Positions 16,756 through 25,788 are shown, counted from the stretch's first letter. The stretch is DNA of 35,944 nucleotides from Microvirga sp. 3-52 (GCF_018383585.1 NZ_JAHAMK010000038.1:1-35944); one strand, 5' to 3'. Translations and numbers: made by a program. Notes: a model not told the origin generated them from the letters alone.

Positions 16756-17601
16756 TTACAATCCCTTCACGCGGTCGGCGAACACCTCGGGACCCTTGTC
16801 GAGCACGTTCTCGTTCATCCAGGCCGTGAAGAGGTCACGGTCCGCGGAGATCTTGTCCCATTCGAGATAGGCGGCGTTGTCGCGGTCGTAATAGCCGTGC
16901 GTGTAGGACGGATGGGCTCCGCCCGGCACGTGCACGATGGATGCCACCGTCCAATGCGGCAGTACGCAGAGGTTGGGATGCAGATCGTCGAAATCCTCCA
17001 CGATCTCCTCGACCGTCACCACCGAGCGCTTGGAGGCCAGAACGGCCTCCTTCTGCACGCCGATAATGCCTTCCACCAGCACGTCGCCGCGTTTGCTGGC
17101 CTTCTGGGCATGGATGACGGCCACGTCTGGGCGATGCGCGGGCACGGCCGCGAGTTCCTCGCCCGTGAAGGGGCAGGTGACGCTCTTGATCGACGGATTG
17201 ACGTCCTTGAGGCCCGCTCCGCGATACCCGCGGAACACGGCGCAGGGCAGGCCCGCGGCTCCCGCCTCGTAGGCATTGGCCATGGCCGCATGGCTGTGCT
17301 CCACCGTCTCGATGGCCCGTGGCCAGCTGTTCTCGATGGCGTCACGCATGCGGCGCAGCAGGCCGACGCCGGGATTGCCCGCGTAGGAGAAGATCACCTT
17401 CTTCACGAGCCCCATGCCGATCATCTGGTCGTAGATGATGTCGGGGGTCATGCGGATCAGGGTGAGATCCTTGATCCCCTGCCGGATCACCTCATGGGCG
17501 GCGGCATGGGGAATGAGGTGGGTGAAGCCTTCGAAGGCGACGGTGTCGCCATCGCGCAGGTTCTCGGCAACGGCCTCCTTGAGGCTCTGGAACTTGGCCA
17601 T
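16756..17601 (-). CDS. pcaI: 3-oxoadipate CoA-transferase, subunit A
   Basis: The A subunit, 281 residues, partner of the product of 15965-16753. Family features include AENLRDGDTVAFEGFTHLIP at the N-terminus, the glycine-rich SYAGNPGVGLLRRMRDAI, VFRGYRGAGLKDVNPSIKSV and VAVIHAQKASKRGDVLVEGI. Like PcaJ here, it is longer than the Pseudomonas subunit and resembles glutaconate CoA-transferase subunit A. Together they activate 3-oxoadipate made by PcaD. It follows pcaG after 21 bp on the same strand. Confidence 0.93.
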   Translation of the reverse strand: MAKFQSLKEAVAENLRDGDTVAFEGFTHLIPHAAAHEVIRQGIKDLTLIRMTPDIIYDQMIGMGLVKKVIFSYAGNPGVGLLRRMRDAIENSWPRAIETVEHSHAAMANAYEAGAAGLPCAVFRGYRGAGLKDVNPSIKSVTCPFTGEELAAVPAHRPDVAVIHAQKASKRGDVLVEGIIGVQKEAVLASKRSVVTVEEIVEDFDDLHPNLCVLPHWTVASIVHVPGGAHPSYTHGYYDRDNAAYLEWDKISADRDLFTAWMNENVLDKGPEVFADRVKGL

Positions 17602-17622
17602 GATATGCTTTCAGATCGACGA

Positions 17623-18249
17623 TCAGATATCGAAGAACACGGTTTCCTTCTCACCCTGCAGGTGGATGTCGAAGGTATAGGTTGGCAATCCGTTCTCCTC
17701 GCCGCGAGAGGCCATGAGGGTCGGAATCCTCACCTTGCGGGCGATCTGCGCGAGGACCGGGCACTCGGCGTTCGCCGCCTCCTCGTCGGCGAAATAAAGG
17801 CGGGTGTGCAGGCCGATATTGATGCCACGGGCCACGATCCAGACCGTGATGTGCGGCGCCATCATGCGCCCGTCCTTGTAGGGCACGCGGCCGGGCTTGA
17901 TCGTCTCGAACCGATACTCCCCGGTGGTGCCGTCGCAAGGCTGGCGTCCCCAGCCGACGAAGTTTGGATCGGCCTTGCCGCGCGTCTCGGAAGGGCTGTT
18001 GTAGAGCCCTTCCGCATCCGCCTGCCAGATCTCCACGAGGGCATCTCTCAAAACATCACCTGCCCCATCGAAGATGCGGCCCTTGACGATGATGCGCTCG
18101 CCCATGGTCTCCGGGCCCACCAGCACCAGCCCGAGATCCTCGTTCCAGACGCCCGTGATCTCGACCCAGTTCGGGTTCGTGCCGATGTGAACGTAGGGAC
18201 CCGCCGTCTGGGAGGGCGTCTCCTTCAGGAAATCAAGCTTCTGGACCAT
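17623..18249 (-). CDS. pcaG: Protocatechuate 3,4-dioxygenase, alpha subunit
   Basis: PcaG is the alpha partner of the intradiol dioxygenase that opens protocatechuate between C3 and C4. The 208-residue protein starts [20 protein letters not shown], typical of PcaG, and then shows the intradiol fold: RIIVKGRIFDGAGDVLRDAL, VEIWQADAEGLYNSP, FETIKPGRVPYKDGRMMAPH and VARGINIGLHTRLYF. As expected for alpha, the full iron ligand set is not kept. A much longer frame extends upstream, but ATG 18249 overlaps the pcaH stop as TGATG, the classical coupled start of subunit pairs. Confidence 0.95.
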   Translation of the reverse strand: MVQKLDFLKETPSQTAGPYVHIGTNPNWVEITGVWNEDLGLVLVGPETMGERIIVKGRIFDGAGDVLRDALVEIWQADAEGLYNSPSETRGKADPNFVGWGRQPCDGTTGEYRFETIKPGRVPYKDGRMMAPHITVWIVARGINIGLHTRLYFADEEAANAECPVLAQIARKVRIPTLMASRGEENGLPTYTFDIHLQGEKETVFFDI

Positions 18250-18974
18250 CAGTTCCCCTCCATGCGGTTCTCGAACATGGTCGAGCGGCGGCCGCGCAGG
18301 ACGATATCGAATTTGTAGGCGAGCGAATCCATCGGCAGGGTGTTCTGCCGGTCGAGCGCCGCGATGAGCTGCTCGACGGCGACCTTGTCGGGCACCGTCA
18401 TGGCGATCGGATCCTGCCAGATCATCGGGTCGCCCTCGAAGTAGCATTGGGTGATCAGGCGCTGCGCGAAGGCATGCCCGAAAATCGAGAAGTGGATGTG
18501 CGCCGGGCGCCAGTCGTTGACGCCGTTCGGCCACGGATAGGCGCCGGGCTTGATGGTGCGGAACCAGTAGCGCCCCTCCTCGTCCGTGATCATGCGTCCG
18601 CAGCCGCCGAAATTCGGGTCGATGGCCGCGAGATAGGTTTCCTTCTTGTGCCGATAGCGTCCCCCGGCATTGGCCTGCCAGAACTCGACGAGAGCACCGG
18701 GAACCGGCCGGGCGTTCTCGTCCAGCACGCGGCCGTAGACGATCATCCGCTGGCCGATGGCCTCGCCGGTCTGCGCGTAGTTGCGGATGAGATCGTTGTC
18801 CAACGGGCCGATCTTGGAATGCCCGAAGACCGGACCGGTCATCTCCGAAAGCGTGTTCTCGAGCGAGATGAGCGGCTGCTGGGGTGATCGGAGCACCGAC
18901 GTCTTGTAGGAAGGCGTGAAGGCCGGCGGATGCCAGGTCCTGTCACGCTGAAAATATTGGCCGTTATCCGTCAT
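18249..18974 (-). CDS. pcaH: Protocatechuate 3,4-dioxygenase, beta subunit
   Basis: The iron-bearing subunit, 241 residues. The four Fe(III) ligands can be placed: Tyr107 in [11 protein letters not shown], Tyr146 in [11 protein letters not shown], and His159 and His161 in [13 protein letters not shown], close to the known PcaH positions. [20 protein letters not shown] and [10 protein letters not shown] are also conserved. AGGAGGAAAC immediately precedes ATG 18974; the frame is open further upstream but without family similarity. It cleaves protocatechuate to 3-carboxy-cis,cis-muconate, the substrate of PcaB. It overlaps pcaG by one base and follows pcaC after 52 bp. Confidence 0.96.
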   Translation of the reverse strand: MTDNGQYFQRDRTWHPPAFTPSYKTSVLRSPQQPLISLENTLSEMTGPVFGHSKIGPLDNDLIRNYAQTGEAIGQRMIVYGRVLDENARPVPGALVEFWQANAGGRYRHKKETYLAAIDPNFGGCGRMITDEEGRYWFRTIKPGAYPWPNGVNDWRPAHIHFSIFGHAFAQRLITQCYFEGDPMIWQDPIAMTVPDKVAVEQLIAALDRQNTLPMDSLAYKFDIVLRGRRSTMFENRMEGN

Positions 18975-19026
18975 GTTTCCTCCTGTTGGACCGTGCCGTC
19001 TCCGACCCGTTCCCGCATTTTCACCT

Positions 19027-19434
19027 CTACTGCCCCTGTTCCGGAGCGGCTTCCATTTCGGCGAAAGTCTTCTTGACGATCTTGATGGCGTGATTGGCCG
19101 CCGGCACGCCCGCATAGACGGCCACGTGCAGCAGCGCCTCCTTGATGTCCTCCTTGGTGGCGCCCGTGTTGCGGGTCGCGCGGACATGCATGGCGACCTC
19201 GTCATCCTGCCCGAGCGCGGCCAGGAGCGCGATGGTCACGATGGAGCGCTCGCGTTTGGTGAATCCGGGGCGTGCCCATACCGAACCCCAGGCTCCTTCG
19301 GTGATGAAGGTCTGGAAGTCGGCGTCAAACTCCGTCATCTGCGCGGTCGCGCGGTCCACATGGGCATCGCCGAGCACCTGACGGCGCACCGCCATGCCCG
19401 CCTTGTAGCGTTCGCTTTCCTCGTGTTCAGACAA
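19027..19434 (-). CDS. pcaC: 4-carboxymuconolactone decarboxylase
   Basis: PcaC decarboxylates 4-carboxymuconolactone to 3-oxoadipate enol-lactone. The 135-residue length is typical. Motifs of the CMD/AhpD-like family are [60 protein letters not shown] and [20 protein letters not shown], the last containing the conserved His. It overlaps the 3' end of pcaD by 8 bp, so it is translationally coupled to the next enzyme of the pathway. In some bacteria PcaD and PcaC are fused as PcaL; here they remain separate. Confidence 0.95.
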   Translation of the reverse strand: MSEHEESERYKAGMAVRRQVLGDAHVDRATAQMTEFDADFQTFITEGAWGSVWARPGFTKRERSIVTIALLAALGQDDEVAMHVRATRNTGATKEDIKEALLHVAVYAGVPAANHAIKIVKKTFAEMEAAPEQGQ

Positions 19435-20221
19435 GTCCCGCCTCCTGAAGATGCTGGCTAATGAGTTTCGACAGCACGGCAGGTTTCTCGACGCAGGGAA
19501 TGTGCCCTGCCCCGTCGATCAGCGCGAAACGTGCGCCCGGAATGAGTTCTGCCGTGCCCTTGACCACCTCGGCAGGCGTCGAGCCGTCCTGATCGCCGGC
19601 AACGCACAGCGTCGGAGCCCTGATCCGGCCGGCATCGGGCCTCAGATCGGCATCGCGGATCGCCGCGCAGGTTCCCGCATAGCCATGATCGGGCGTCCGG
19701 ACCAGCATGTTGCGCCAGCCCGCAACCTCGTCCTTTCGCGTCTCCCGGAACAGCGGCGTGAACCAACGCTGCAGGACATTGTCGGCAATCGGCTCGATGC
19801 CGCCATCCTCCACGGCTGTGATCCGCTCGGCCCAGAGTTCCGGCGTTCCGATCTTCGCCGCCGTGCAGCAGAGTGTGAGCGCCTGAACACGCTCGGGAGC
19901 TCGCACGGCGATGCGCTGCCCGATCATGCCCCCGACGGAGAGACCGACGAAGGCGGCCCTATCGACCTTCAAGTGATCGAGGAGAGCCAGAAGATCGTCC
20001 GTATGATTATCGATGGAGTAAGGCGCTGGCGGCGCATCCGAGAGGCCGTGTCCGCGCTTGTCGTAGAGAACGACCCGGAACCGATCCGTGAAGGCGGGAA
20101 CGACCTCCTGCCAGATGCGGAAATCGCTTCCGAGCGAGTTGATGAAGACGAGAACCGGACCATCCTCCTGCCCGAGGACCTGATTGTGCAGGACGATTCT
20201 GTTGACGCGTGTAAATGCCAT
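19427..20221 (-). CDS. pcaD: 3-oxoadipate enol-lactonase
   Basis: PcaD hydrolyses 3-oxoadipate enol-lactone to 3-oxoadipate. It is a 264-residue alpha/beta-hydrolase with nucleophile Ser95 in FVGLSVGGMIGQRIA, the oxyanion segment VFINSLGSDFRIWQEVV, VVLYDKRGHGLSDAP, a probable acid in VAGDQDGSTPAEV and the catalytic His in DGAGHIPCVEKP. ATG 20221 is 8 bp after the livF stop, and pcaC follows with overlap. It is thus the first pca enzyme gene after the transporter genes in this polycistron. Confidence 0.95.
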   Translation of the reverse strand: MAFTRVNRIVLHNQVLGQEDGPVLVFINSLGSDFRIWQEVVPAFTDRFRVVLYDKRGHGLSDAPPAPYSIDNHTDDLLALLDHLKVDRAAFVGLSVGGMIGQRIAVRAPERVQALTLCCTAAKIGTPELWAERITAVEDGGIEPIADNVLQRWFTPLFRETRKDEVAGWRNMLVRTPDHGYAGTCAAIRDADLRPDAGRIRAPTLCVAGDQDGSTPAEVVKGTAELIPGARFALIDGAGHIPCVEKPAVLSKLISQHLQEAGLV

Positions 20222-20229
20222 GCCTCACC

Positions 20230-20952
20230 TCAATGCAGCGAGCCGACGCCGATGTAATGCTCGACCAGTCCCTGATCGGCGCGCAGAGCCGCGCTCGTTC
20301 CCTGCCAGGCAATCCGCCCGCGCTCCAGAATGAGGACGGATTCCGCGAAATCGAGAGCGCTTTCCAGGCGCTGTTCGACGAGCAGGATCGTCATGTCGCC
20401 GCTGGAGGCGAGCCGGGTCAAGGCCGCCATGAGTTCCTCGCAGATGACGGGAGCCAGACCTTCGAGCGGCTCGTCGAGGAGCAGGACGGACGGACGGCCC
20501 AGGATGGTTCGCGCCGTCGACAACATCTGCTGCTCGCCACCGGACAATTGCCAGCCGAGATTGTTCCGCCGCTCGTGCAGGCGGGGAAACATGTCGTAGG
20601 CTTCCTGAATGACGTTACGCGGCCGGTCCTTCACCCCGACGATCAGGTTTTCCTCGACGGTCAGCGAGCGGAAGATGTCCCTGGTCTGCGGGACGAGACC
20701 GATGCCTCGGCGGGCCCGCTCCGAGCTCTTGAGCGACGACACGTCGGCGCCACCGATCAGGATCTCGCCGCCATAACGCCGGTTCATGCCCATCAGGGTC
20801 GATAGCAGGGTCGTCTTGCCCATTCCATTGCGGCCGAGAATGGACAGGCGCGCGCCGGTGGGCACGGAGAACGAGACGTCCTCCAGGACAACCGTCGGGC
20901 CGTAGCCCGCGCTCAATCCGCGGACTTCAAGCGACGCTGCGGGCATAGGCAT
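20230..20952 (-). CDS. livF: Branched-chain amino acid-type ABC transporter ATPase, LivF family (probable aromatic acid importer)
   Basis: An ATP-binding subunit of about 240 residues. Walker A is GRNGMGKTT, the signature is LSGGEQQMLSTARTIL, and Walker B is VLLLDEPLEGLAP followed by the His switch region ILLVEQRLESAL. IFRSLTVEENLIVG is typical of LivF. The start is ATG 20952 or 20946 (MPMPAASLEVRGL); both overlap the livG 3' end. It lies directly upstream of pcaD in one leftward run. A homologous liv-type system, PcaMNVWX of Sinorhizobium meliloti, imports protocatechuate, so the same role is inferred here. Confidence 0.93.
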   Translation of the reverse strand: MPMPAASLEVRGLSAGYGPTVVLEDVSFSVPTGARLSILGRNGMGKTTLLSTLMGMNRRYGGEILIGGADVSSLKSSERARRGIGLVPQTRDIFRSLTVEENLIVGVKDRPRNVIQEAYDMFPRLHERRNNLGWQLSGGEQQMLSTARTILGRPSVLLLDEPLEGLAPVICEELMAALTRLASSGDMTILLVEQRLESALDFAESVLILERGRIAWQGTSAALRADQGLVEHYIGVGSLH

Positions 20953-21691
20953 AGTTCCCCAGATAGGCCTCACGGACCTTTTCGTTGGCGGCGACTTCCG
21001 AGGGCAGTCCCTCGAAGATGATCTCGCCCGCCGCCAGCACGACCACGCGCTTGGCGAAGCGGAAGACGAGATCCATGTCATGCTCGATCATCAGCACGGC
21101 GAGGCTCGGCGGCAGGCGCTCGAGCGCCTGCTCGATCTTGGGCGTATCGCTGGACGGCACGCCGGCCGCCGGCTCGTCGAGAAGCAGGACCTTCGGCCGA
21201 AGCGCAAGGGCGATGCCGATTTCCAGAAGGCGCTGCTGGCCATAGGCGATCTCGCCGACCTTGCGCCGCGCCACGTCCAGCAATCCGAGGGTGGCGAGAA
21301 TGCCCTCCACCTCGCCGGCCACTTCGGAATTGCCCGTGAAGCGGCTCAGGATCCGCGAGGCCTTTCCCTCCCGTTGCAGGACGGTGAGCGTGACGTGCTC
21401 CTCCGGCGTCATCTCGGAGAAGAGCCGCGTCACCTGAAACGTGCGCACAAGTCCCTTGCGGACGCGCCGAACGGCTCCGAGACCCGTGACATCCTCCCCG
21501 CTCAGAACGACGCGACCGGCGCTTGGCTGGAGCTGACCCGTCACCAGGTTGACGAAGGTGGTCTTACCGGCGCCGTTGGGGCCGATGAGGGCGAGCCGCT
21601 CGCCCGCCGGCATGGACAGCGAGATGTTCCGGCTGACGGCGAGGCCGCCGAAGTTCTTGGTCAGGCCCTCGACACGAAACAGTTCGCTCAT
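20927..21691 (-). CDS. livG: Branched-chain amino acid-type ABC transporter ATPase, LivG family (probable aromatic acid importer)
   Basis: A 254-residue ATPase. Walker A is GPNGAGKTTFVNLVTG, the LivG-type degenerate signature is IAYGQQRLLEIGIALALRP, and Walker B is VLLLDEPAAGVPSSD. LVRTFQVTRLFSEMTPEEHV is the LivG Q-loop region. MLIEHDMD-type His-loop residues appear in AVLMIEHDMDLVFRFAKRV. ATG 21691 (MSELFRVEGLTKNFGGLAVS) overlaps the livM stop by four bases. It forms the ATPase pair with the product of 20230-20952. Confidence 0.94.
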   Translation of the reverse strand: MSELFRVEGLTKNFGGLAVSRNISLSMPAGERLALIGPNGAGKTTFVNLVTGQLQPSAGRVVLSGEDVTGLGAVRRVRKGLVRTFQVTRLFSEMTPEEHVTLTVLQREGKASRILSRFTGNSEVAGEVEGILATLGLLDVARRKVGEIAYGQQRLLEIGIALALRPKVLLLDEPAAGVPSSDTPKIEQALERLPPSLAVLMIEHDMDLVFRFAKRVVVLAAGEIIFEGLPSEVAANEKVREAYLGNYAYARSVA

Positions 21692-22701
21692 GCCCGACCT
21701 CCCTTCTTGCCCCTGCCCGATCCCGAGATCCTTTCGAGAACGCCGCTCAGCCCGCCGGGCGCGGCGATCACAACGGCGATCAGCAAGGCGCCGACCATCG
21801 TCATCCAGTGGAACGGGTTGATCGACGATACGATGTGCTCGAAGCCCATGAAGATGACGGTGCCGACGAGCGCCCCATACAGGGTGCCGAGGCCGCCGAG
21901 CACCAGCATCACGAGGGCATTGGCGGACAGCTCGAAGCTGACGCTGTCGAGGCCGACCACCTGGGTTGATATCGCAGCCAGTGCACCGCCCATGCCGGCG
22001 ACCGCGCCGGAGATCACGAACATCTTCAAGAGCACCGGAAAGACGAAAGAGCCCATGGCGCGGATGCGGATCGGGTCCTGTTTGATGCCACGGCACAGCA
22101 TGCCGAAGGGCGACGACACGATGAATTTCAGGACGACGAACACGACGACCAGCAGGGCGAGCCCGAAGAGATAGGCCGTCTGGCCCCACAGATCGAACTC
22201 GAACACGCCGAAAAGCGGGCTCACCGTCAGGCCGGCAAGCCCGTCGCTGCCGCCCGTATAAGCCGACGCCTTGTTGGCCGCCTCGTGGAACAGCTGGACG
22301 ATGGCGATGGAGAGGACGAGTTGGGCGAGCCCGTGGGCGCGCAGCATGATCGTACCCATGAGAAGCCCGGCCGCCGATCCGGCCACCGCTCCGATGACGA
22401 TGAGGGTGAGTGGCTCCGTGACGCCGTTCACGCAGGCGATGCCAGCCGCATAGGCGCCGGCGCCGAAGAGTGCGGCCTGCCCAAGGGTCGCGACGCCGCA
22501 ATAGCCGGTGATGAGATCGATCGAGAGGACGAGGAGCGCAATGGCAATGACTCGGGTCAGGAGCGCCAGGTTGTCCGGAAACAGCCAGTATCCCGCAAGG
22601 CCCGCGGCGATGATGAGGATCACCCCGGTCACATCCCGCAGCCACCGGCTTCCCGTGGAAGGTGCCGCCGCAACACTCTCTGTCTGAGCGATGACCTGCA
22701 C
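21688..22701 (-). CDS. livM: Branched-chain amino acid-type ABC transporter permease, LivM family
   Basis: A 337-residue inner-membrane permease with repeated hydrophobic segments from about residue 27 to 320. LivM features are LITGYCGVATLGQAALFGAG near 70, RAHGLAQLVLSIAIVQLFHE, the cytoplasmic coupling loop CRGIKQDPIRIRAMG and LSANALVMLVLGGLGTLYGA. The N-terminal 20 residues are a soluble tail. The stop overlaps the livG start, and livH ends one base upstream. It pairs with LivH to form the transmembrane channel. Confidence 0.93.
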   Translation of the reverse strand: MQVIAQTESVAAAPSTGSRWLRDVTGVILIIAAGLAGYWLFPDNLALLTRVIAIALLVLSIDLITGYCGVATLGQAALFGAGAYAAGIACVNGVTEPLTLIVIGAVAGSAAGLLMGTIMLRAHGLAQLVLSIAIVQLFHEAANKASAYTGGSDGLAGLTVSPLFGVFEFDLWGQTAYLFGLALLVVVFVVLKFIVSSPFGMLCRGIKQDPIRIRAMGSFVFPVLLKMFVISGAVAGMGGALAAISTQVVGLDSVSFELSANALVMLVLGGLGTLYGALVGTVIFMGFEHIVSSINPFHWMTMVGALLIAVVIAAPGGLSGVLERISGSGRGKKGGRA

Positions 22702-22702
22702 G

Positions 22703-23566
22703 TTACTGGGCCCTTCCGAAGAAACCGCGCGGGAACACGCACACGATGGCGATCACGGCGGCATAGAAGAAGAAATTGCCAAACTCGGGCATGAGGTAGC
22801 GCCCGGTCGTGTCCACGGCGCCGAGCAGAAGACAGGCAACGACCGCACCGGGAATCGAGCCTGCGCCACCGACGGACACGACGACCAGGAAGGTCACCAT
22901 GTAGCGCAGGGCATAATAGGGCTCGATGGGCAGGAACTCGGCCCCGACCACGCCGCCGAGCGCCGCCAGCCCGATGGCGATGGCGAAGCTGATGGCATAG
23001 ACCACCTGCGTGCGCACGCCGAGCGCATCGGCCATGGCGGCATTGTCGACGGTCGCCCTGAGCTTGATGCCGAAATCCGTTCTCTCGATCAGGAACCAGA
23101 GCCCTCCGGCGACGACGCCGCCGCAGGCCATCACGAAGAGCCTGTGCGCGGCAATCGTCTTGAACCCGATATCCACGGGCTGGCTCAGGCTGCCCGGCAG
23201 CGGAATGGTCTTCAGGGTCGGACCGAAGAAGTAGTTGGTGATGCCGATCACGCAGAAGGTGATGCCGATGGTCATCAGCACCTGGATGAGCTCGGGCTTT
23301 CCGTAGATCCGGCGGTAGAGCAGGCGCTCGATCGGGATGGAGATGATGACGGTGCCGATGATCGCCAGGAAGATGGCGACCGCGTAGCCCAGCCCGAGAT
23401 CGCGTGCCGCGTAAGAGGCGATGTATCCGGCAATCATGGCGAAGGCGCCGTGCGCCAGGTTCACCACCCTCATCAATCCCATCGTGAGCGACAAGCCGAT
23501 GCAGATGATGAAGAGAGCCATGCCGTAAGCAAAGGCGTCGATCGCGATGCTGAGGATGGTCTGCAT
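22703..23566 (-). CDS. livH: Branched-chain amino acid-type ABC transporter permease, LivH family
   Basis: A 287-residue permease starting MQTILSIAIDAFAYGMALFI. The LivH signature LTMGLMRVVNLAHGAFAMIA is clear, as are VLMTIGITFCVIGITNYFFG, the coupling loop RATVDNAAMADALGVRTQVV and FLVVVSVGGAGSIPGAVVAC. It has about eight hydrophobic segments. The frame extends upstream to 23743, but ATG 23566 gives the family N-terminus and GGATC-rich sequence before it has no similarity. It lies 85 bp downstream of the receptor gene on the same strand. Confidence 0.93.
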   Translation of the reverse strand: MQTILSIAIDAFAYGMALFIICIGLSLTMGLMRVVNLAHGAFAMIAGYIASYAARDLGLGYAVAIFLAIIGTVIISIPIERLLYRRIYGKPELIQVLMTIGITFCVIGITNYFFGPTLKTIPLPGSLSQPVDIGFKTIAAHRLFVMACGGVVAGGLWFLIERTDFGIKLRATVDNAAMADALGVRTQVVYAISFAIAIGLAALGGVVGAEFLPIEPYYALRYMVTFLVVVSVGGAGSIPGAVVACLLLGAVDTTGRYLMPEFGNFFFYAAVIAIVCVFPRGFFGRAQ

Positions 23567-23651
23567 GGAGGATCCCGGACGCGTGGCTGATCGGTTGACG
23601 GGAAGACGCAGCTGGAGGAGCCGCGTCTTCTGGACGGTTGGTCTGTCTCGC

Positions 23652-24833
23652 CTACTGCGTGGCGAGGCCCGGATCCTTCTGGTTCGGGAAGGTCTGGATT
23701 TCCTTGTTGAAGGTCTTGCCGTCCGGGCCCTTGACCACTTCACGCAGATAGATGTTCTCCGTGATGTGGCGGGTCTCGGCGTCGATGCTCACCGGGCCGC
23801 GCGGGCTCGTCCAGGACAGGCCCTTCACGGCATCGACGGCCTTCTGGGCATCCTGCTTGCCGTCCGTCGCCTCGATCATCTTGTAGATCACGTGCATGCC
23901 GTCATAGGCGCCGACCGACGGGAAGGAGAGCTGCTCGGCTCCACCGACAGCCTTGGTCGCGGCCTCGACGAACTTCTTGTTCTCGGGGCTGTCGTGCGAG
24001 ACCGCATAATGGAACGTGGTGAGCAGGCCCACGGCTCCATCGCCCAGTGCCGGCAGGTCCGATTCCTGCGTGAGATCGCCTGGGGCGAAGAACTTGATGC
24101 CGGCCTGCTTCAGGCCCGTTTCGTTGTAGGCCTTGACGAAGCCGAGGGTTGTCGGGCCCGAGGGAAGGAACGCGAAGACCGCTTCGGCGCCGGAATCGCG
24201 CACGCGCTGCATGATCGGGCTGAAATCGTTGGTGTTCAGCGGCATGCGGATGGCTTCGACCACCTGGCCGCCGGCGGCTTCGAACGCCTTCTTGAAAGCC
24301 GCCTCCGCATCGACGCCCGGCCCGTAATCGCTGACGGCCGAGATCACCTTCTTCACGCCGCGCTCGGTCGCTATCTTGCCCAGCGGCGAAGTCGTCTGCG
24401 CCGTGGTGAAGGAGGTCCGCACCACCAGGGGCGACTGGGTCATGATGGCGGAGGTCGCGGCGTTGAAGATCACCAGGGGCGTGTTCGCCTGCTTGAGCAG
24501 CGGCGTGATCGCCATGGCGTCCGGCGTGAAGTAGACGCCGCCGAGGTACTGCACCTTCTCCTTCACCACCAGTTCCTGCGCCAGCGCGCGCGACTGCGCG
24601 GGATTGGCGGCCGGAAGGTCGCGATAGATCACTTCGATGTCATGGCCTTTCACGGACTTGCCGTTGAGCGCCATGTAGGCTTCGACACCGGCCTGGAAGT
24701 TCTTGCCCTGGAGCGCGAAGGGCCCAGAGAACGGGCCGATGATCCCGACCTTGATCGTGTCGGCGTAAGCGGAGACCGAGCCCAGCAGCAGAGCCCCGAT
24801 GGCCGCGCCGAGAATTCCCTTGGAAGCTTTCAT
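23652..24833 (-). CDS. ABC transporter periplasmic substrate-binding protein, Leu/Ile/Val-binding family (probable protocatechuate/aromatic acid receptor)
   Basis: A 393-residue receptor and first gene of the 13-gene liv-pca run. The signal peptide MKASKGILGAAIGALLLGSV ends near AYADT, and the mature part starts TIKVGIIGPFSGPFALQGKN. Family segments include AQELVVKEKVQYLGGVYFTP, VSDYGPGVDAEAAFKKAFEA and HDSPENKKFVEAATKA. AGGGAGGAA precedes ATG 24833. By analogy with PcaM of the Sinorhizobium meliloti PcaMNVWX system it probably binds protocatechuate or a related acid. It is similar to the partial receptor at 1-978. Its promoter faces the IclR regulator gene. Confidence 0.93.
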   Translation of the reverse strand: MKASKGILGAAIGALLLGSVSAYADTIKVGIIGPFSGPFALQGKNFQAGVEAYMALNGKSVKGHDIEVIYRDLPAANPAQSRALAQELVVKEKVQYLGGVYFTPDAMAITPLLKQANTPLVIFNAATSAIMTQSPLVVRTSFTTAQTTSPLGKIATERGVKKVISAVSDYGPGVDAEAAFKKAFEAAGGQVVEAIRMPLNTNDFSPIMQRVRDSGAEAVFAFLPSGPTTLGFVKAYNETGLKQAGIKFFAPGDLTQESDLPALGDGAVGLLTTFHYAVSHDSPENKKFVEAATKAVGGAEQLSFPSVGAYDGMHVIYKMIEATDGKQDAQKAVDAVKGLSWTSPRGPVSIDAETRHITENIYLREVVKGPDGKTFNKEIQTFPNQKDPGLATQ

Positions 24834-24904
24834 TCCGTTCCTCCCTCTGAGCTGCCCCGATCTCACTGTTCGGATCGCGGTTTTCTCATCCTATCGTCTA
24901 GCTG

Positions 24905-24960
24905 CATGTGCGCATTGCGAACATTGAAATCTATAGCGCACATGTAGTACGGTTCGCGAA
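24905..24960. promoter_or_regulatory. Probable IclR-family (PcaR/PcaU-like) operator between the liv-pca run and the regulator
   Basis: CATGTGCGC (24905-24913) and GCGCACATG (24936-24944) form a perfect 9-bp inverted repeat. Read on the minus strand, 24908-24922 is GTTCGCAATGCGCAC, which agrees at 11 of 15 positions with the PcaR-type sequence GTTCGATAATCGCAC as I remember it. A further GTTCGCGAA starts at 24952 on the plus strand. The region lies 72-127 bp upstream of the receptor start and 49-104 bp upstream of the IclR start. Confidence 0.6.
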
Positions 24961-25008
24961 GGTAGTGTCAAGGCTACCAAAGTTCAGCATACCCTTTCGG
25001 AGACCAGG

Positions 25009-25788
25009 ATGCAGGGTACGGAAATCGAGGATCAGGGCGGCGACCGGGACTTCGTGGCGAGTCTCGAGAAGGGCCTCCTCGTCATCGAGGCTTTCGATGC
25101 CAGCCGCCCCCGCCTGACCCTGTCCGATGTGGCCAAGCTGACCGGCATCACCCGCGCCGCTGCCCGCCGCTACCTGCTGACGCTCACCCGGCTGAACTAT
25201 GCGGATTTCGACGGGCGCTACTTCACCTTGAGCCCCCGCATTCTGCGGCTCGGCTATGCCTATCTCTCGTCGGCCTCGCTCTCGGCGCGGGTGCAGCCCT
25301 TTCTCGAGCAGGTTTCGGAAGCGACAGGCGAATCGAGCTCGGCCGCGATTCTCGACGGCGACGACATCGTCTACATCGCCCGCTCGGCCACACGCCGGAT
25401 CATGTCCATCGGCCTGGGCGTCGGAAGCCGCCTCCCCGCCTATTGCACCTCCCTGGGGCGTGCGATCCTGGCATACCAGCCCGAGGACGTGATCGCGGCC
25501 TATCTCCGGCGCGTCCGCCTGGAGGCAAGGACGCCTAAGACCGTCACGGACAAGACCGAATTTCGCGCCGTCCTCGAAGCCACGCGTGCCCAGGGCTATG
25601 CTCTCGTCAACGAGGAGCTCGAATTCGGCCTGCGTTCCATTGCCGTGCCGGTGATCCAGAAGAGCGGACAGGTGACGATCGCGCTCAACCTCAGTGCCCA
25701 GGCCGGGCGCGTCTCGGCGGACGAGATGCGGGAGCGCTTCCTGCCGTCGCTGAGCGCGGCCAGCGAGTCGCTGCACTATCTGCTCTGA
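25009..25788 (+). CDS. IclR-family transcriptional regulator, PcaR/PobR/PcaU type
   Basis: A 259-residue regulator. Residues 17-75 form the winged HTH (ASLEKGLLVIEAFDASRPRL, LSDVAKLTGITRAAARRYLL, TLTRLNYADFDGRYFTLSPR). The rest is the IclR effector domain (RVQPFLEQVSEATGESSSAA, RLPAYCTSLGRAILAYQPED, LEFGLRSIAVPV). FxxSLEKGL and GRYFTLSPRILRLGYAYL are typical of the PcaR/PcaU subgroup, which responds to protocatechuate or beta-ketoadipate. GGAGA precedes ATG 25009. It diverges from the liv-pca run, so control of that run is inferred. Its last 13 bases overlap the convergent BKACE gene. Many alphaproteobacteria use the LysR regulator PcaQ for pca instead. Confidence 0.93.
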   Translation: MQGTEIEDQGGDRDFVASLEKGLLVIEAFDASRPRLTLSDVAKLTGITRAAARRYLLTLTRLNYADFDGRYFTLSPRILRLGYAYLSSASLSARVQPFLEQVSEATGESSSAAILDGDDIVYIARSATRRIMSIGLGVGSRLPAYCTSLGRAILAYQPEDVIAAYLRRVRLEARTPKTVTDKTEFRAVLEATRAQGYALVNEELEFGLRSIAVPVIQKSGQVTIALNLSAQAGRVSADEMRERFLPSLSAASESLHYLL

